Assembly (NCBI RefSeq): GCF_015356755.1
Contig: NZ_JADFCO010000063.1
Location: forward strand, 248,001-312,000
DNA: 64,000 nt
Direction: 5' to 3'
Source: Nonlabens antarcticus
GTDB taxonomy: Bacteria; Bacteroidota; Bacteroidia; Flavobacteriales; Flavobacteriaceae
Below are positions 8,739 through 16,928 of this stretch, in pieces; positions within the stretch are counted from its first letter, which is position 1; each line of letters starts with the position of its first letter. The notes under the pieces are model-generated. The model searched no databases, was not told the origin of the DNA, and saw nothing but the letters and a program-made list of their open reading frames with translations. The translations under genes and the position numbers were made by a program.

Positions 8739-9878
8739 ATGCGCATTCTGCTGGTAGGCGAGTACAGTAATTATCACAACTCACTCAAACACGGTTTGAT
8801 CCAGCTGGGTCATGAGGTAATCATTGTGGGCGATGGCGATGGTTTCAAAGATCTTCCAGTGGATGTTTTTGTAGGCAGCGACTATTATCGCCGCAACAGG
8901 TTTCGTGAAAAATTCAAGGTTGCCTGGTGGAAACTTACAGGTCGCAACCTTGAAGATAACCTGAGGTTAGCACGCTTTCGCGAAAGCGAACATCTTCTCA
9001 AAGGTTTTGATATAGTGCAGTTTATCAACTCAAATCCATTTAGCTGCGAGCCGCCTGTTGAGATGAAAATGCTGAAGTTTCTCGTTGAAAATAACGGAAA
9101 ATGTTTTCTTGCTGCCTGCGGCGATGACTATCATTACGCAGATTATCTTACAAATTATCATGAAGGTTACAGCATTCTGGAAGCGGTAAAAATCGACTCC
9201 AGTTTAAAGCCTTTTTTGTGGCATACCTATAAATATTTAGGTCCGGAATATAAAGCTAACTATGAGTGGCTGGTCGATAAGTGTGTTGCCATAATTCCTA
9301 GTAATGTCGATTATGCAATGACATTGACGAGACAAATAAAAACTACAGAAATTATTCCAGCGCCCATAATTATCGATAAATACCAGCTGGAACAAAATGA
9401 AAACACCGAAGTTATCCAAATATTTCTGGGTATAAATCGACAAAATTACTGGAAAAAAGGCATTAATTATTTTGAGGAAGCTTTACTCCTACTCAAGGAA
9501 AAATATAATAATCAGGTGAATGTTACCGTAGCAGAAAATCTTCCCTATGTAGAATATATGACTCGTTTAAAGGATTCACACATTCTGTTAGATCAGGTAT
9601 TAAGCTATGATCAAGGATATAACGCACTGGAATCTATGCTCAAGGGAAAAGTAGTTTTTGCAGGTGCTGGGCCTGAATTCTTAAAAGCCCATAACCTAAA
9701 GAATATTGCAGTTATCAATGCTCAACCTGATGTCTCATATCTATTTGAACAAATTTCTATGCTGATAGAGAACCCAGAATCCCTACTATACATCGGAAAA
9801 AACGCAAGACGACATGTTGTGAAGTTTCATGATTCTGTGATGATTGCATCATTATTTGTAAAAAAATATAAATTTTAA
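8739..9878 (+). CDS. GT-B fold glycosyltransferase (GT1/GT4-like)
   Basis: A 379-residue protein with a two-Rossmann layout. The N-terminal half begins MRILLVGEYSNYHNSL, with HEVIIVGDGDGF. The C-terminal half has QIFLGINRQNYWKKG and the donor-binding stretch SYDQGYNALESMLKGKVVFA, where the acidic residue of the E-x7-E-like motif sits. The start at ATG 8739 leaves 30 bp to the divergent GT2; an upstream ATG at 8700 would run into that gene. The dispersed palindrome at 8973-8988 is read as RFRES. It is the last intact gene of the glycosylation cluster. Donor and acceptor are unknown. Confidence 0.8.
   Translation: MRILLVGEYSNYHNSLKHGLIQLGHEVIIVGDGDGFKDLPVDVFVGSDYYRRNRFREKFKVAWWKLTGRNLEDNLRLARFRESEHLLKGFDIVQFINSNPFSCEPPVEMKMLKFLVENNGKCFLAACGDDYHYADYLTNYHEGYSILEAVKIDSSLKPFLWHTYKYLGPEYKANYEWLVDKCVAIIPSNVDYAMTLTRQIKTTEIIPAPIIIDKYQLEQNENTEVIQIFLGINRQNYWKKGINYFEEALLLLKEKYNNQVNVTVAENLPYVEYMTRLKDSHILLDQVLSYDQGYNALESMLKGKVVFAGAGPEFLKAHNLKNIAVINAQPDVSYLFEQISMLIENPESLLYIGKNARRHVVKFHDSVMIASLFVKKYKF
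8973..8988. repeat. Dispersed 16-bp palindrome (exact copy)
   Basis: Exact cgctttcgcgaaagcg inside the GT-B gene, read as RFRES. Confidence 0.95.
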
Positions 9879-9972
9879 TATCGGTAGTTGTGCATATTTT
9901 TATAAACGATATTAATTGTTCCCTCCTGAAAAACTTAAATTAAGTGATGTCCTTTAGGATCTTTTAAAAAAA

Positions 9973-10371
9973 GATTGATTAAAAAAAGCCCTTTTAGATA
10001 AATTCCGTCCTTTTCCAGCTTATGTAATCCATAGCATTCAGGAAAGTTTAAGTGTAAAATGGACGTATAACTCAAACAGTATTGAAGGAAACACGTTAAC
10101 TCTTCAAGAAACAAGAATTGTTCTTCAAGAAGGTCTAACCGTAAGTTGAAAACCGCTCAGAGAACACTTTGAAGCTGTGAACCATAGCGATGCCATTTAA
10201 TTTGTAGAGGATCTTGTGACTATCGCAAGTATCTTAAGGAATCTAGTCTTGAATATGCAGCAGACTATATAAGCTTGCTTGCAAGACAGGGAAAAATAGA
10301 TGCTTATAAAGAAGGTCGTGTGTAGTTCACCACTAAAAAAACGATATAGGATTATGTGAAGAACAGAAAAA
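9973..10371 (+). pseudogene. Fic-family protein remnant with deleted catalytic core
   Basis: Reading from about 9985, the frame gives KALLDKFRPFPAYVIHSIQE, then KWTYNSNSIEGNTLTLQET and KPLREHFEAVNHSDAI. These are the conserved N-terminal Fic motifs, but in-frame stops fall at about 10147 and 10198. At about 10218 the match jumps to another frame. There SLEYAADYISLLARQGKIDA and YKEGRV resemble the C-terminal helix-turn-helix tail of Fic proteins, again with stops where Trp is expected. The central HPFxDGNGR AMPylation motif is absent. This is a dead gene with an internal deletion, at least three nonsense changes and a frame change. Fic proteins AMPylate targets and are common accessory genes. 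Confidence 0.75.
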
Positions 10372-10402
10372 AAAGAGGTAGTTGTGAATCAACTACCTCT
10401 TT
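10372..10402. terminator. Bidirectional hairpin terminator
   Basis: A 13-bp stem (arms 10372-10384 and 10390-10402) with a 5-nt loop is flanked by A-runs and T-runs. It lies between the Fic remnant (+) and the small hypothetical gene (-). Confidence 0.7.
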
Positions 10403-10413
10403 CTTTTTCTGGC

Positions 10414-10704
10414 TTAGCCTTTCTTATTTTTCCATTTGATATCAATCCCTTGGAAATCTTCTGCAGCTTTTTCTTTAGCTTGTTTTGGAATCATGAATTC
10501 GAATTCCTGTATGATTTCTAGATCTTCATCAAAATAAAATAGCATCGTTTCCTCTCCGTCATAATCACAGATAGTGAGTGCATGAACTTCATGCTCTACA
10601 AAATATTCATCTTTCACGTTTTGAGGTTCGACAAACTCAAAATAGTGCAAGACTTTTGCGCCTTTGAAAAAATCAAAATCCTCTAAATAAAACTGATCTG
10701 CCAT
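10414..10704 (-). CDS. Small acidic hypothetical protein, 96 aa
   Basis: I do not recognise a named family. The 96 residues are strongly acidic and rich in Phe/Tyr (MADQFYLEDFDFFKGAKVLH, then ETMLFYFDEDLEIIQEFEFM), with a basic tail KWKNKKG. No signal peptide or membrane segment is present, so it should be cytoplasmic. Coding is supported by a perfect promoter box just before the ATG, a terminator hairpin after the stop and normal codon use. It may be a small beta-rich conserved protein of Flavobacteriia. No function is proposed. Confidence 0.65.
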   Translation of the reverse strand: MADQFYLEDFDFFKGAKVLHYFEFVEPQNVKDEYFVEHEVHALTICDYDGEETMLFYFDEDLEIIQEFEFMIPKQAKEKAAEDFQGIDIKWKNKKG

Positions 10705-10708
10705 GCTA

Positions 10709-10716
10709 CAAAAATA
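10709..10716 (-). promoter_or_regulatory. Promoter -7 box of the 96-aa gene
   Basis: TATTTTTG on the minus strand, with 4 nt between the box and the ATG at 10704; this predicts a leaderless mRNA. Confidence 0.55.
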
Positions 10717-10738
10717 AATATTTAATAATGATTAAAAA

Positions 10739-10765
10739 GAAAGCCAGTCTATAAGACTGGCTTTC
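10739..10765 (-). terminator. Terminator after the E2 gene
   Basis: An 11-bp stem (10739-10749 with 10755-10765) is followed by a T-run on the minus strand, 20 bp after the E2 stop. Confidence 0.8.
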
Positions 10766-10785
10766 ACTATTGTTTTAATTAGTTT

Positions 10786-12141
10786 TTATATGGATCTGTT
10801 AGGATCAAAAGCCTCTAACAACTGCGCAACGCGCTGCACAAACTGACCACCTAATGCACCGTTAACAACTCTATGGTCGTAACTGTGCGATAAGAACATC
10901 TTCATGCGTATTCCTATAAAGTCTCCATCAGGAGTCTCTACTACAGCAGGAACTTTACGAATTGCACCTAAAGCCAAGATCGCGACTTGTGGCTGGTTTA
11001 TAATAGGTGTACCCATTATAGAGCCGAATGTTCCCACGTTAGTCACCGTATAGGTTCCGCCTTGAGTGTCGTCTGGCTTTAATTTTCCATCTCTGGCTCT
11101 TCCTGCAAGATCATTTACTGCTTTTGCCATGCCTACTAGGTTGAGCTGGTCAGCATTTTTGATTACCGGAACGATTAGATTACCATTAGGTAAGGCTGCT
11201 GCCATTCCTAGGTTGATGTTTTTCCGCTTGATGATTTTATCACCGTCTAAAGCAATATTAATCATTGGAAATTCTTTGATGGCTTGTGCAACCGCTTCCA
11301 TAAAAATAGGAGTAAAGGTTAAGTTCTCACCTTCACGTTTCTGGAAATCGGCCTTATGTTTCTTTCTCCAGTTCCAGATATTTGTAACATCACACTCAAT
11401 AAAACTTTGAACGTGAGCACTCGTCTGTACCGATGCCACCATGTGATGAGAAATCATTTTACCCATGCGGGTCATCTCTATCACCTCATCTTCTCCATTA
11501 ACAGATACTGGAATTGCTTTGGCTGCTGGTTTAGGAGCATTATTTTGAGCTGTAGGCGCTGGCGCAGCAGCCTTTGCAGGTGCTTGGGCTGGCTTACCAC
11601 TCTTGCGATCTTCAACAAATTTTAGAATATCATTTTTAGTCACACGGTCATCCTTACCAGTTCCATTGATGGACTCTAGTTCTGACATGGAGATATTTTC
11701 TTCTTTTGCGATATTTTTAACCAGTGGTGAATAGAAAGATTCGCTAGATGTGTAATCGTTCTTTCCAGCGGTATCCATTCCTTTATCAATCTGCTCTTCT
11801 GCAGTTTCTGTAGCTGCCTCTGCATAGCCTGCAGGTGCTTCATCAGCAACTTCTATAGGATCAATAGATTTAGAATCATTACTTGATTCTTCTTGTCCAC
11901 CTTCCGTTTCTATGATTGCAATTGTTTGTCCTACTTCTACGACATCATCTATATTGAAGAGAATCTCGACTAACTTACCATCAACTTCACTTGGAACCTC
12001 ACTATCGACTTTATCGGTAGCTATTTCAAGCACAGGTTCATCCATTTCTATCGTATCGCCTACATTTTTAAGCCATGCGGTTATGGTAGCCTCTGCTACG
12101 GATTCACCCATTTTAGGTAATTTCAATTCAAATCGAGCCAT
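10786..12141 (-). CDS. 2-oxoacid dehydrogenase E2, dihydrolipoamide acyltransferase
   Basis: 451 residues with the full E2 layout. The lipoyl domain spans residues 1-80, with lipoyl Lys44 in EIATDKVDSEVP. An acidic linker follows, then the peripheral-subunit-binding domain (about 136-178, YSPLVKNIAKEENISMSELE), an Ala/Pro linker and the acyltransferase domain (about 220-447). It forms the core of a 2-oxoacid dehydrogenase complex, probably branched-chain or 2-oxoglutarate type; the PDH E2 is a separate gene at the window end. The catalytic motif reads DHRVVNGA, with Asn where most family members have Asp. No E1 or E3 gene is adjacent. Its own promoter and terminator suggest a single-gene unit. 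Confidence 0.88.
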   Translation of the reverse strand: MARFELKLPKMGESVAEATITAWLKNVGDTIEMDEPVLEIATDKVDSEVPSEVDGKLVEILFNIDDVVEVGQTIAIIETEGGQEESSNDSKSIDPIEVADEAPAGYAEAATETAEEQIDKGMDTAGKNDYTSSESFYSPLVKNIAKEENISMSELESINGTGKDDRVTKNDILKFVEDRKSGKPAQAPAKAAAPAPTAQNNAPKPAAKAIPVSVNGEDEVIEMTRMGKMISHHMVASVQTSAHVQSFIECDVTNIWNWRKKHKADFQKREGENLTFTPIFMEAVAQAIKEFPMINIALDGDKIIKRKNINLGMAAALPNGNLIVPVIKNADQLNLVGMAKAVNDLAGRARDGKLKPDDTQGGTYTVTNVGTFGSIMGTPIINQPQVAILALGAIRKVPAVVETPDGDFIGIRMKMFLSHSYDHRVVNGALGGQFVQRVAQLLEAFDPNRSI

Positions 12142-12176
12142 AATTGCGCAGTAATATATCGGTTTATTAAGAATTG

Positions 12177-12184
12177 CAAAAATA
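12177..12184 (-). promoter_or_regulatory. Promoter -7 box of the E2 gene
   Basis: TATTTTTG on the minus strand, 35 nt before the ATG at 12141, gives a leader of about 30 nt. Confidence 0.5.
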
Positions 12185-12274
12185 AGAATTATCTATCAGC
12201 CTTTGCAGTTATCGGATAGCAATAGGAATTATTTAAGAAATCAATGAAGTTTAGACGGGAAGGTTGAGTTTATA

Positions 12275-13366
12275 TCATATAATTTTGACCTCACCGCGTT
12301 CCTCACTAGAGTCACTTCCCGCCATTGCAGAACGATCCAACGTGAAAAATCTATAGGTGTTCCCAAACCCTTTACTAAGATTCATAAGGTCAATCACCTT
12401 CCCATGTTCTAGAGTTGCCATATCCCAGATTACTTGATCACCTCCTTTTGAGCTCATTTTAAGAGTATCAAAAGTTACTACCTGACCTGCCCATTCTGGT
12501 TTAAAATTCAAATCTGCAGTTACTAATATTTTTTGCTGAATCGCAGATATAGTAATAGTTGAAGCTGTCTTTGAGCGAGTTATTTTAGGAAGTATAAATT
12601 TTAAGAATCCGCTTAGAAACTTACCTTTTGGATAGTGCTTGTCATAAAATAGCGACATAGCTTTAAAAAACCTTTCCTTGTAGACTTTATCTTTTATTGT
12701 ACTTTCTCCTTTAAAGTGAATGGCTTTTTCAGATCCTATGTAATAGTTCTGAAATCCGTTTTTTAAAGCGGTAAAACTCAAATCAATATCCTCACCGTAC
12801 ATAAAGTACCGCTCGTCCAGTCCACCTAAACTTTCATAGACAGACTTTTTACCTAACATAAATGCTCCCACTAAAATCTCTGTTTGACCATTCTCATCTT
12901 CTTTTATTCTATGATCATAATAACTGGAAGAAAACCCCAGCAGTTTCAAAAGGGCGCTGGACCGTTTCGGTGTGCGCCGTTTACTTTCAGGAAGAAAATT
13001 TCCCGTTCCATCTAGCAATCGTACTCCTAAAAACCCTGTTTTTGAGTTCGCTTTCGCGAAAGCGAGACCTACATCAAAAACAGTTTCTCCAACAATGACA
13101 TCAGGATTTACAAGACAAATAAACGATCCTCGCGCTCGAGAGACCGCTATATTATTACCCTTAGAGAATCCATAATTCTCATCTAATTTGACAATTTTAA
13201 TCTTTTTATATCTTGTCGAAAGTCGCTCAACACTGCCATCAGTCGAGTCATTATCTACTACGATAATTTCAGATTGAATATTTGTAGTTGCGCGTAAAAC
13301 ACTTTCCACACACAGCTCTAAAAAAACCGAAGCATTGAAATTCAATATTACAACGGAGAGTTCCAT
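12275..13366 (-). CDS. Family 2 glycosyltransferase (rhamnosyltransferase-like)
   Basis: 363 residues. The GT-A core begins MELSVVILNFNASVFLELCV. It has VVDNDSTDGSVERL, DENYGFSKGNNIAV, the DxD-type CLVNPDVIVG and the late motif MYGEDIDLSFTALKNG, typical of wbbL/rhamnosyltransferase-like GT2 enzymes. The last 90 residues (after about 270) are not part of the GT core and resemble nothing I can name. The gene begins 1 bp after the recR stop, so it is probably co-transcribed and translationally coupled with recR. The palindrome at 13049-13064 is read as AFAKA in a loop. Confidence 0.85.
   Translation of the reverse strand: MELSVVILNFNASVFLELCVESVLRATTNIQSEIIVVDNDSTDGSVERLSTRYKKIKIVKLDENYGFSKGNNIAVSRARGSFICLVNPDVIVGETVFDVGLAFAKANSKTGFLGVRLLDGTGNFLPESKRRTPKRSSALLKLLGFSSSYYDHRIKEDENGQTEILVGAFMLGKKSVYESLGGLDERYFMYGEDIDLSFTALKNGFQNYYIGSEKAIHFKGESTIKDKVYKERFFKAMSLFYDKHYPKGKFLSGFLKFILPKITRSKTASTITISAIQQKILVTADLNFKPEWAGQVVTFDTLKMSSKGGDQVIWDMATLEHGKVIDLMNLSKGFGNTYRFFTLDRSAMAGSDSSEERGEVKII
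13049..13064. repeat. Dispersed 16-bp palindrome (exact copy)
   Basis: Exact cgctttcgcgaaagcg inside a GT2 gene, read as AFAKA. Confidence 0.95.
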
Positions 13367-13367
13367 G

Positions 13368-13985
13368 CTAGCTTCTTAGCGAATTCTCATAAGGTACGCG
13401 ATGTAAAATACTGCGACCCAGAGTGACTTCGTCTGCAAATTCTAGTTCATCACCTACAGCAATTCCTCTTGCGATAGTTGACGTATTGATCTCTAGACCG
13501 TCCAATTGTTTAAATATGTAGAAATTAGTGGTATCTCCTTCTATCGTGGGACTCAAGGCAAAAATGATCTCCTTCACTCCTTCCTCTTTTACTCTTTTAA
13601 CAAGTGAGCCTACTTTTAAATCCTGAGGCCCCACGCCATCCATGGGACTAATTTTTCCTCCTATGACATGGTATAAACCTCGATATTGACTCGTGTTTTC
13701 AATCGCCATCACATCACGTATATCTTCCACAACACAGACGATTTTTTGATCGCGATTGTGACTAGCACAGATCTCGCAAAGCTCTGTATCACTAACATTA
13801 TGGCATCGCTTGCAAAACTGCAAATCGTGTCGCATCTTGAGCAAGGCTTCTGACAATAAATCTGTATTCTGTTCTGGCTGGCGCATTAAATGCAGCACCA
13901 GGCGCAATGCGGTACGCTTACCTATTCCAGGCAGTTGTGACACCTGATTGACGGCTTCTTCTAATATTTTTGAGGAGAAATTCAT
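13368..13985 (-). CDS. recR: Recombination protein RecR
   Basis: 205 residues. An N-terminal helix-hairpin-helix includes [13 protein letters not shown] (about 18-30). A four-Cys zinc finger follows (C58, C61, C70, C73, in [16 protein letters not shown]), then a Toprim domain with [12 protein letters not shown] and the Walker-B-like [10 protein letters not shown]. RecR acts with RecO and RecF to load RecA at gaps. ATG 13985 is chosen because homologs begin near [12 protein letters not shown]. The longer frame to 14096 would add a hydrophobic stretch and overlap the divergent symporter gene. A promoter box ends 6 nt before this ATG, which also supports it. Confidence 0.92.
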   Translation of the reverse strand: MNFSSKILEEAVNQVSQLPGIGKRTALRLVLHLMRQPEQNTDLLSEALLKMRHDLQFCKRCHNVSDTELCEICASHNRDQKIVCVVEDIRDVMAIENTSQYRGLYHVIGGKISPMDGVGPQDLKVGSLVKRVKEEGVKEIIFALSPTIEGDTTNFYIFKQLDGLEINTSTIARGIAVGDELEFADEVTLGRSILHRVPYENSLRS

Positions 13986-13991
13986 ACTGTA

Positions 13992-13999
13992 CAAAGATA
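13992..13999 (-). promoter_or_regulatory. Promoter -7 box of recR
   Basis: TATCTTTG on the minus strand, with 6 nt to the ATG at 13985; transcription would start at or beside the start codon. Confidence 0.55.
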
Positions 14000-14081
14000 G
14001 GAACAGTAATCCTATCGTCAGCAGGTTTACAATTTCGATAAGCTTAGCTATTAGTACTATTTTAGCGCAAAATTTGATCCA

Positions 14082-15572
14082 TTGACTTCTACCCAAATCC
14101 TAATTACCATTGCCATTTACTTTGCTGTTTTGATCGCAATATCATTTATTGTGGGCAGGAAAGGTGATAGCGCTACCTTTTTTAGAGGCAATCGCAGCTC
14201 TCCATGGTACATTGTTGCTTTTGGAATGATAGGAGCCTCACTTAGCGGTGTGACATTTATTTCAGTTCCCGGTGCGGTTGAGTCCGGCGCGATGAATTAT
14301 TTCCAGGTAGTTCTGGGATATATTGTAGGTTACGGAGTGATCGGGCTAGTGCTCATGCCATTGTACTATCGCATGAATCTTACTTCTATTTATAGTTATC
14401 TGGGAGATCGATTTGGTAGTGCAGCTCAATATACCGGGAGTAGTTTTTTCATATTATCGCGCGTTGTAGGCGCTAGCTTCCGGTTATATCTGGTCGCTGG
14501 AGTATTACAGGCGTTTGTATTTGATGAGATGGGAATTGAATTCTGGCAGACCGTTACGTTTACGGTTTTGCTCATCTGGTTGTACACCTTCAAATCTGGT
14601 ATTAAAACCATCGTCTGGACAGATACACTGCAGACCTTATTTATGCTTATTGCTGTGGGCGTGGCTATCTACTACATATCTGATAGTTTGAACCTTGAAG
14701 GGATCGGTGGTATTATCTCTTTTGTAGGCGAGAGCGATCTGTCACAAATCTTTTTCTGGGACGACTGGAAAAGTGATCAATACTTTATAAAACAGTTTTT
14801 ATCAGGTGCTTTTATTGCTATCGTGATGACAGGTCTGGATCAGGATATGATGCAGAAAAACCTTACTTGTCGCAATCTAGGTGAAGCTCAGAAGAATATT
14901 TTTTGGTTTACAATCGTCCTCACGGTTGTGAATTTTATTTTTCTGGTTTTAGGAGTGTTGCTTACCGCTTTCGCGAAAGCGGAAAATATACAAGCCTCAA
15001 AAGATGCTTTGTTCCCGTCCATCGCAATGGATGGCGGTTTAGGAATGGGAATAGGGTTGGTATTTATTTTAGGTCTGATAGCAGCAGCCTACTCCAGTGC
15101 AGATAGCGCTTTGACGTCTCTCACCACATCTTTTTCTGTAGACATCGTAAAATTAGAAACTCGTTTTACAGATAAAAAGCAGCAGAACTTGAGGAAATTA
15201 TTCCACATAGGGTTTTCCATATTACTTATCGCGGTAATCGTCAGTTTTGAATACGTGATAAAGGATGCTAGTGTGATTAATAAACTATTTGTTTTTGCGG
15301 GATATACTTATGGGCCATTGCTGGGACTGTTCGGTTTTGGGATATTGACTAAACTTAAAGTGAATCATGTATTGATTCCGTTTATTGCGGTGGCCTCGCC
15401 GATACTTACGTTTTTGATCAGTTATCTATCCTCCACCTACGGCGGATTCGAATTTGGCTTCTTTGTATTGTTATTGAATGGAGCGATTACATTTTTGGGA
15501 ATGTGGATTGCGAGTATGTTTAATGATCAGACCGATCTTGAAACGATTCCATCCGCAGTTTCTAGTTCTTGA
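14082..15572 (+). CDS. Sodium:solute symporter (SSS family)
   Basis: 496 residues with about 13 membrane spans, beginning [20 protein letters not shown]. Typical SSS features are the [12 protein letters not shown] segment, [30 protein letters not shown] and the sodium-site-like [18 protein letters not shown]. It should import an organic solute (sugar, acid or amino acid) with Na+ at the inner membrane; the substrate cannot be assigned. The start is a TTG, 97 bp from divergent recR; no ATG is available before the first span. The palindrome at 14966-14981 falls in a loop and is read as AFAKA. Confidence 0.88.
   Translation: MTSTQILITIAIYFAVLIAISFIVGRKGDSATFFRGNRSSPWYIVAFGMIGASLSGVTFISVPGAVESGAMNYFQVVLGYIVGYGVIGLVLMPLYYRMNLTSIYSYLGDRFGSAAQYTGSSFFILSRVVGASFRLYLVAGVLQAFVFDEMGIEFWQTVTFTVLLIWLYTFKSGIKTIVWTDTLQTLFMLIAVGVAIYYISDSLNLEGIGGIISFVGESDLSQIFFWDDWKSDQYFIKQFLSGAFIAIVMTGLDQDMMQKNLTCRNLGEAQKNIFWFTIVLTVVNFIFLVLGVLLTAFAKAENIQASKDALFPSIAMDGGLGMGIGLVFILGLIAAAYSSADSALTSLTTSFSVDIVKLETRFTDKKQQNLRKLFHIGFSILLIAVIVSFEYVIKDASVINKLFVFAGYTYGPLLGLFGFGILTKLKVNHVLIPFIAVASPILTFLISYLSSTYGGFEFGFFVLLLNGAITFLGMWIASMFNDQTDLETIPSAVSSS
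14966..14981. repeat. Dispersed 16-bp palindrome (exact copy)
   Basis: Exact cgctttcgcgaaagcg inside the symporter gene, read as AFAKA. Confidence 0.95.
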
Positions 15573-15764
15573 CTTTAACTCCAATAAAATTGAGAAGAAC
15601 TTCAAACTCCCAAAACAACTAAAGAGATACGCAGAGAAAAAGCGGGAAAATTTAATTTCTTCCCATCAACTATTTCGATAAAACGGGTATTTGCAAAACA
15701 TGCATCGCACGCCGGTATGTTTTCAACTATCGCAACATAAAGCTTCTAGCGGTGCTCTTTATTT

Positions 15765-16127
15765 TTAATACTGGTTCGTTCCCAGCATCACCAATGTACA
15801 CGCCACCTCAACTTCAATATTCTGATCCTGCAACATTTTATAAAATGATGGGTTTTCTGTACCAGGATTGAATATCACACGGCCAGGTTTAAGACTTAAA
15901 ATATAGTCGTAGTATTCCTCCTGCCGCTGCGCATTTAAATAAAGCGTTACGGTATCAATATCAGTAAAAGGCACTAGTTCTGTATGGATTTTTACATCAT
16001 CTACTATTCCAGATCTTAAACCTATCGCTACAGTTTCAATGTTATATTTTCTGAGTCTATAGATGGCGACATTAGAATAACGCTCTTCTTTAAGTGACGC
16101 TCCTAAAACAAGTGTTTTTTTAGACAT
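15765..16127 (-). CDS. CoA-binding domain protein (YccU-like)
   Basis: 120 residues forming one Rossmann-type CoA-binding domain. MSKKTLVLGASLKEERYSN holds the nucleotide-binding turn; GLRSGIVDDVKIHTELVP and GRVIFNPGTENP match the family, and the protein ends VEVACTLVMLGTNQY. The biochemical role of this stand-alone family is not established. ATG 16127 is preferred over an in-frame ATG at 16151, because the domain starts directly at MSKKTLVLG. It is convergent with the symporter, and 190 bp of gene-free sequence lie between them. Confidence 0.8.
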   Translation of the reverse strand: MSKKTLVLGASLKEERYSNVAIYRLRKYNIETVAIGLRSGIVDDVKIHTELVPFTDIDTVTLYLNAQRQEEYYDYILSLKPGRVIFNPGTENPSFYKMLQDQNIEVEVACTLVMLGTNQY

Positions 16128-16176
16128 AATTTCATATTCAGACTGTAACAATACGAAATTTCGCTCGTCTATTTAT

Positions 16177-16325
16177 TGAAGGAAGTGATGAACCTTCATT
16201 GATTTATTTGATAAAAGACGGTTGTCAAACCGCAATTCAATAGCCAAATAACTCATAGCTAATGGTTAGTGTTATTATTTGGTTACTAGAAATCCCGAGC
16301 TTGCAGGCTCGGGATTTTGTTTTTC
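16177..16325 (+). ncRNA. Candidate structured small RNA
   Basis: The 307-bp gap between the CoA-binding gene and the transposase holds a series of inverted repeats on one strand: arms 16178-16182/16193-16197, 16219-16223/16228-16232 and 16244-16251/16275-16282. A strong GC-rich hairpin at 16290-16317 with a T-rich tail follows. No plus-strand gene lies within 600 bp upstream, so the terminator has no obvious client. Short stems can arise by chance in AT-rich DNA and no clear promoter is visible, so this remains a candidate. Confidence 0.3.
16290..16317 (+). terminator. Orphan intrinsic terminator
   Basis: An 11-bp stem, aaatcccgagc with gctcgggattt, has a 6-nt loop and is followed by tttgtttttctttttt-like sequence on the plus strand. 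It could end the candidate small RNA or insulate the transposase. Confidence 0.7.
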
Positions 16326-16401
16326 TTTTTTATAGAAATATTGGAGCTAGAGTAACACGAGCGGAAATCATGTAAGAAAATTCAACCGTCAAACTCTCGA
16401 T

Positions 16402-16439
16402 TTTTCATAAGGGTAGGCTTAAGCCTACCCTTATGAAAA
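16402..16439. repeat. Left palindrome of the transposase locus (38 bp, perfect)
   Basis: Arms 16402-16420 and 16421-16439 are exact reverse complements with no loop, ending 19 bp before the transposase ATG. Confidence 0.95.
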
Positions 16440-16458
16440 CAAATAACTAAATTGCTGT

Positions 16459-16863
16459 ATGTCAAGAAATGACATACAAGTTTACTACCATCTCATTTTC
16501 GGAACGAAATATAGAGAGAATACAATTTCTTCTCTTCTTCATTATGGGATATATGGTTGTATTTGGAATAAGTGTGAGGAAATTAAAGTCAAACCAATTA
16601 TTGTCGATGGAACGGAAAACCACATACATGTGCTTGTAAAACCTAACAGTAAAATTACGATATCATCGATGGTTCATTTAATAAAAGGCTCTAGTTCAAA
16701 ATGGCTTAATGAAAATCACGAGTTTTTAGAACCGTTTAGATGGCAGCGCGGTTATGGGATATTCAGCGTCAGCCCCAAAGATGTTGATATGATCACTGCC
16801 TATATTAAAAAACAAAAGGAGCACCATAATAATGGAACCGTGGAGAGTCAGTGGGAAGTTTAA
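16459..16863 (+). CDS. tnpA: IS200/RAYT-like Y1 transposase
   Basis: A 134-residue single-domain HUH endonuclease (Y1_Tnp). It starts MSRNDIQVYYHLIFGTKYR. The HUH motif is ENHIHVLV (His55, His57), and FRWQRGYGIFSVSP is a common signature in Bacteroidota members. The catalytic Tyr is Tyr115, in TAYIKKQKEHH. All catalytic residues are present, so it looks intact. Such enzymes cut and join single-stranded DNA at hairpins. Its length fits IS200 TnpA better than the longer RAYT proteins of Gammaproteobacteria. No tnpB is nearby. It is flanked closely by matching palindromes, its likely substrates. Confidence 0.88.
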   Translation: MSRNDIQVYYHLIFGTKYRENTISSLLHYGIYGCIWNKCEEIKVKPIIVDGTENHIHVLVKPNSKITISSMVHLIKGSSSKWLNENHEFLEPFRWQRGYGIFSVSPKDVDMITAYIKKQKEHHNNGTVESQWEV

Positions 16864-16873
16864 GAATCACACA

Positions 16874-16909
16874 TTTCGTAAGGGTAGCTTTAAAGCTACC
16901 CTTATGAAA
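16874..16909. repeat. Right palindrome of the transposase locus (36 bp)
   Basis: Arms 16874-16891 and 16892-16909 are complementary except for one G:T pair (16878/16905). It starts 11 bp after the transposase stop. Confidence 0.95.
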
Positions 16910-16928
16910 ATGGGCTGCCTTTAAAACA

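Larger units (their letters stand above)
16402..16909 (+). mobile_element. IS200/RAYT-type element: transposase between two long palindromes
   Basis: One 134-codon Y1 transposase gene lies between a 38-bp perfect palindrome and a 36-bp palindrome with one G:T pair. The two share the arm core taagggtag and differ in the centre (ggcttaagcc versus gctttaaagc). Subterminal hairpins around a single HUH transposase are the plan of IS200/IS605 ends and of RAYT/REP loci. No target duplication is expected for this class. The element's exact cleavage ends cannot be fixed from one copy. Confidence 0.75.

Noticed and set aside
8709-8777. GTG start at 8777 for the GT2 gene
   Set aside because: It would overlap the divergent GT-B gene by 39 bp and lie upstream of the promoter box at 8725-8732.
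16402-16909. The transposase as the agent that spreads the 16-bp palindrome
   Set aside because: Its flanking palindromes share no sequence with the 16-mer, so there is no direct support.
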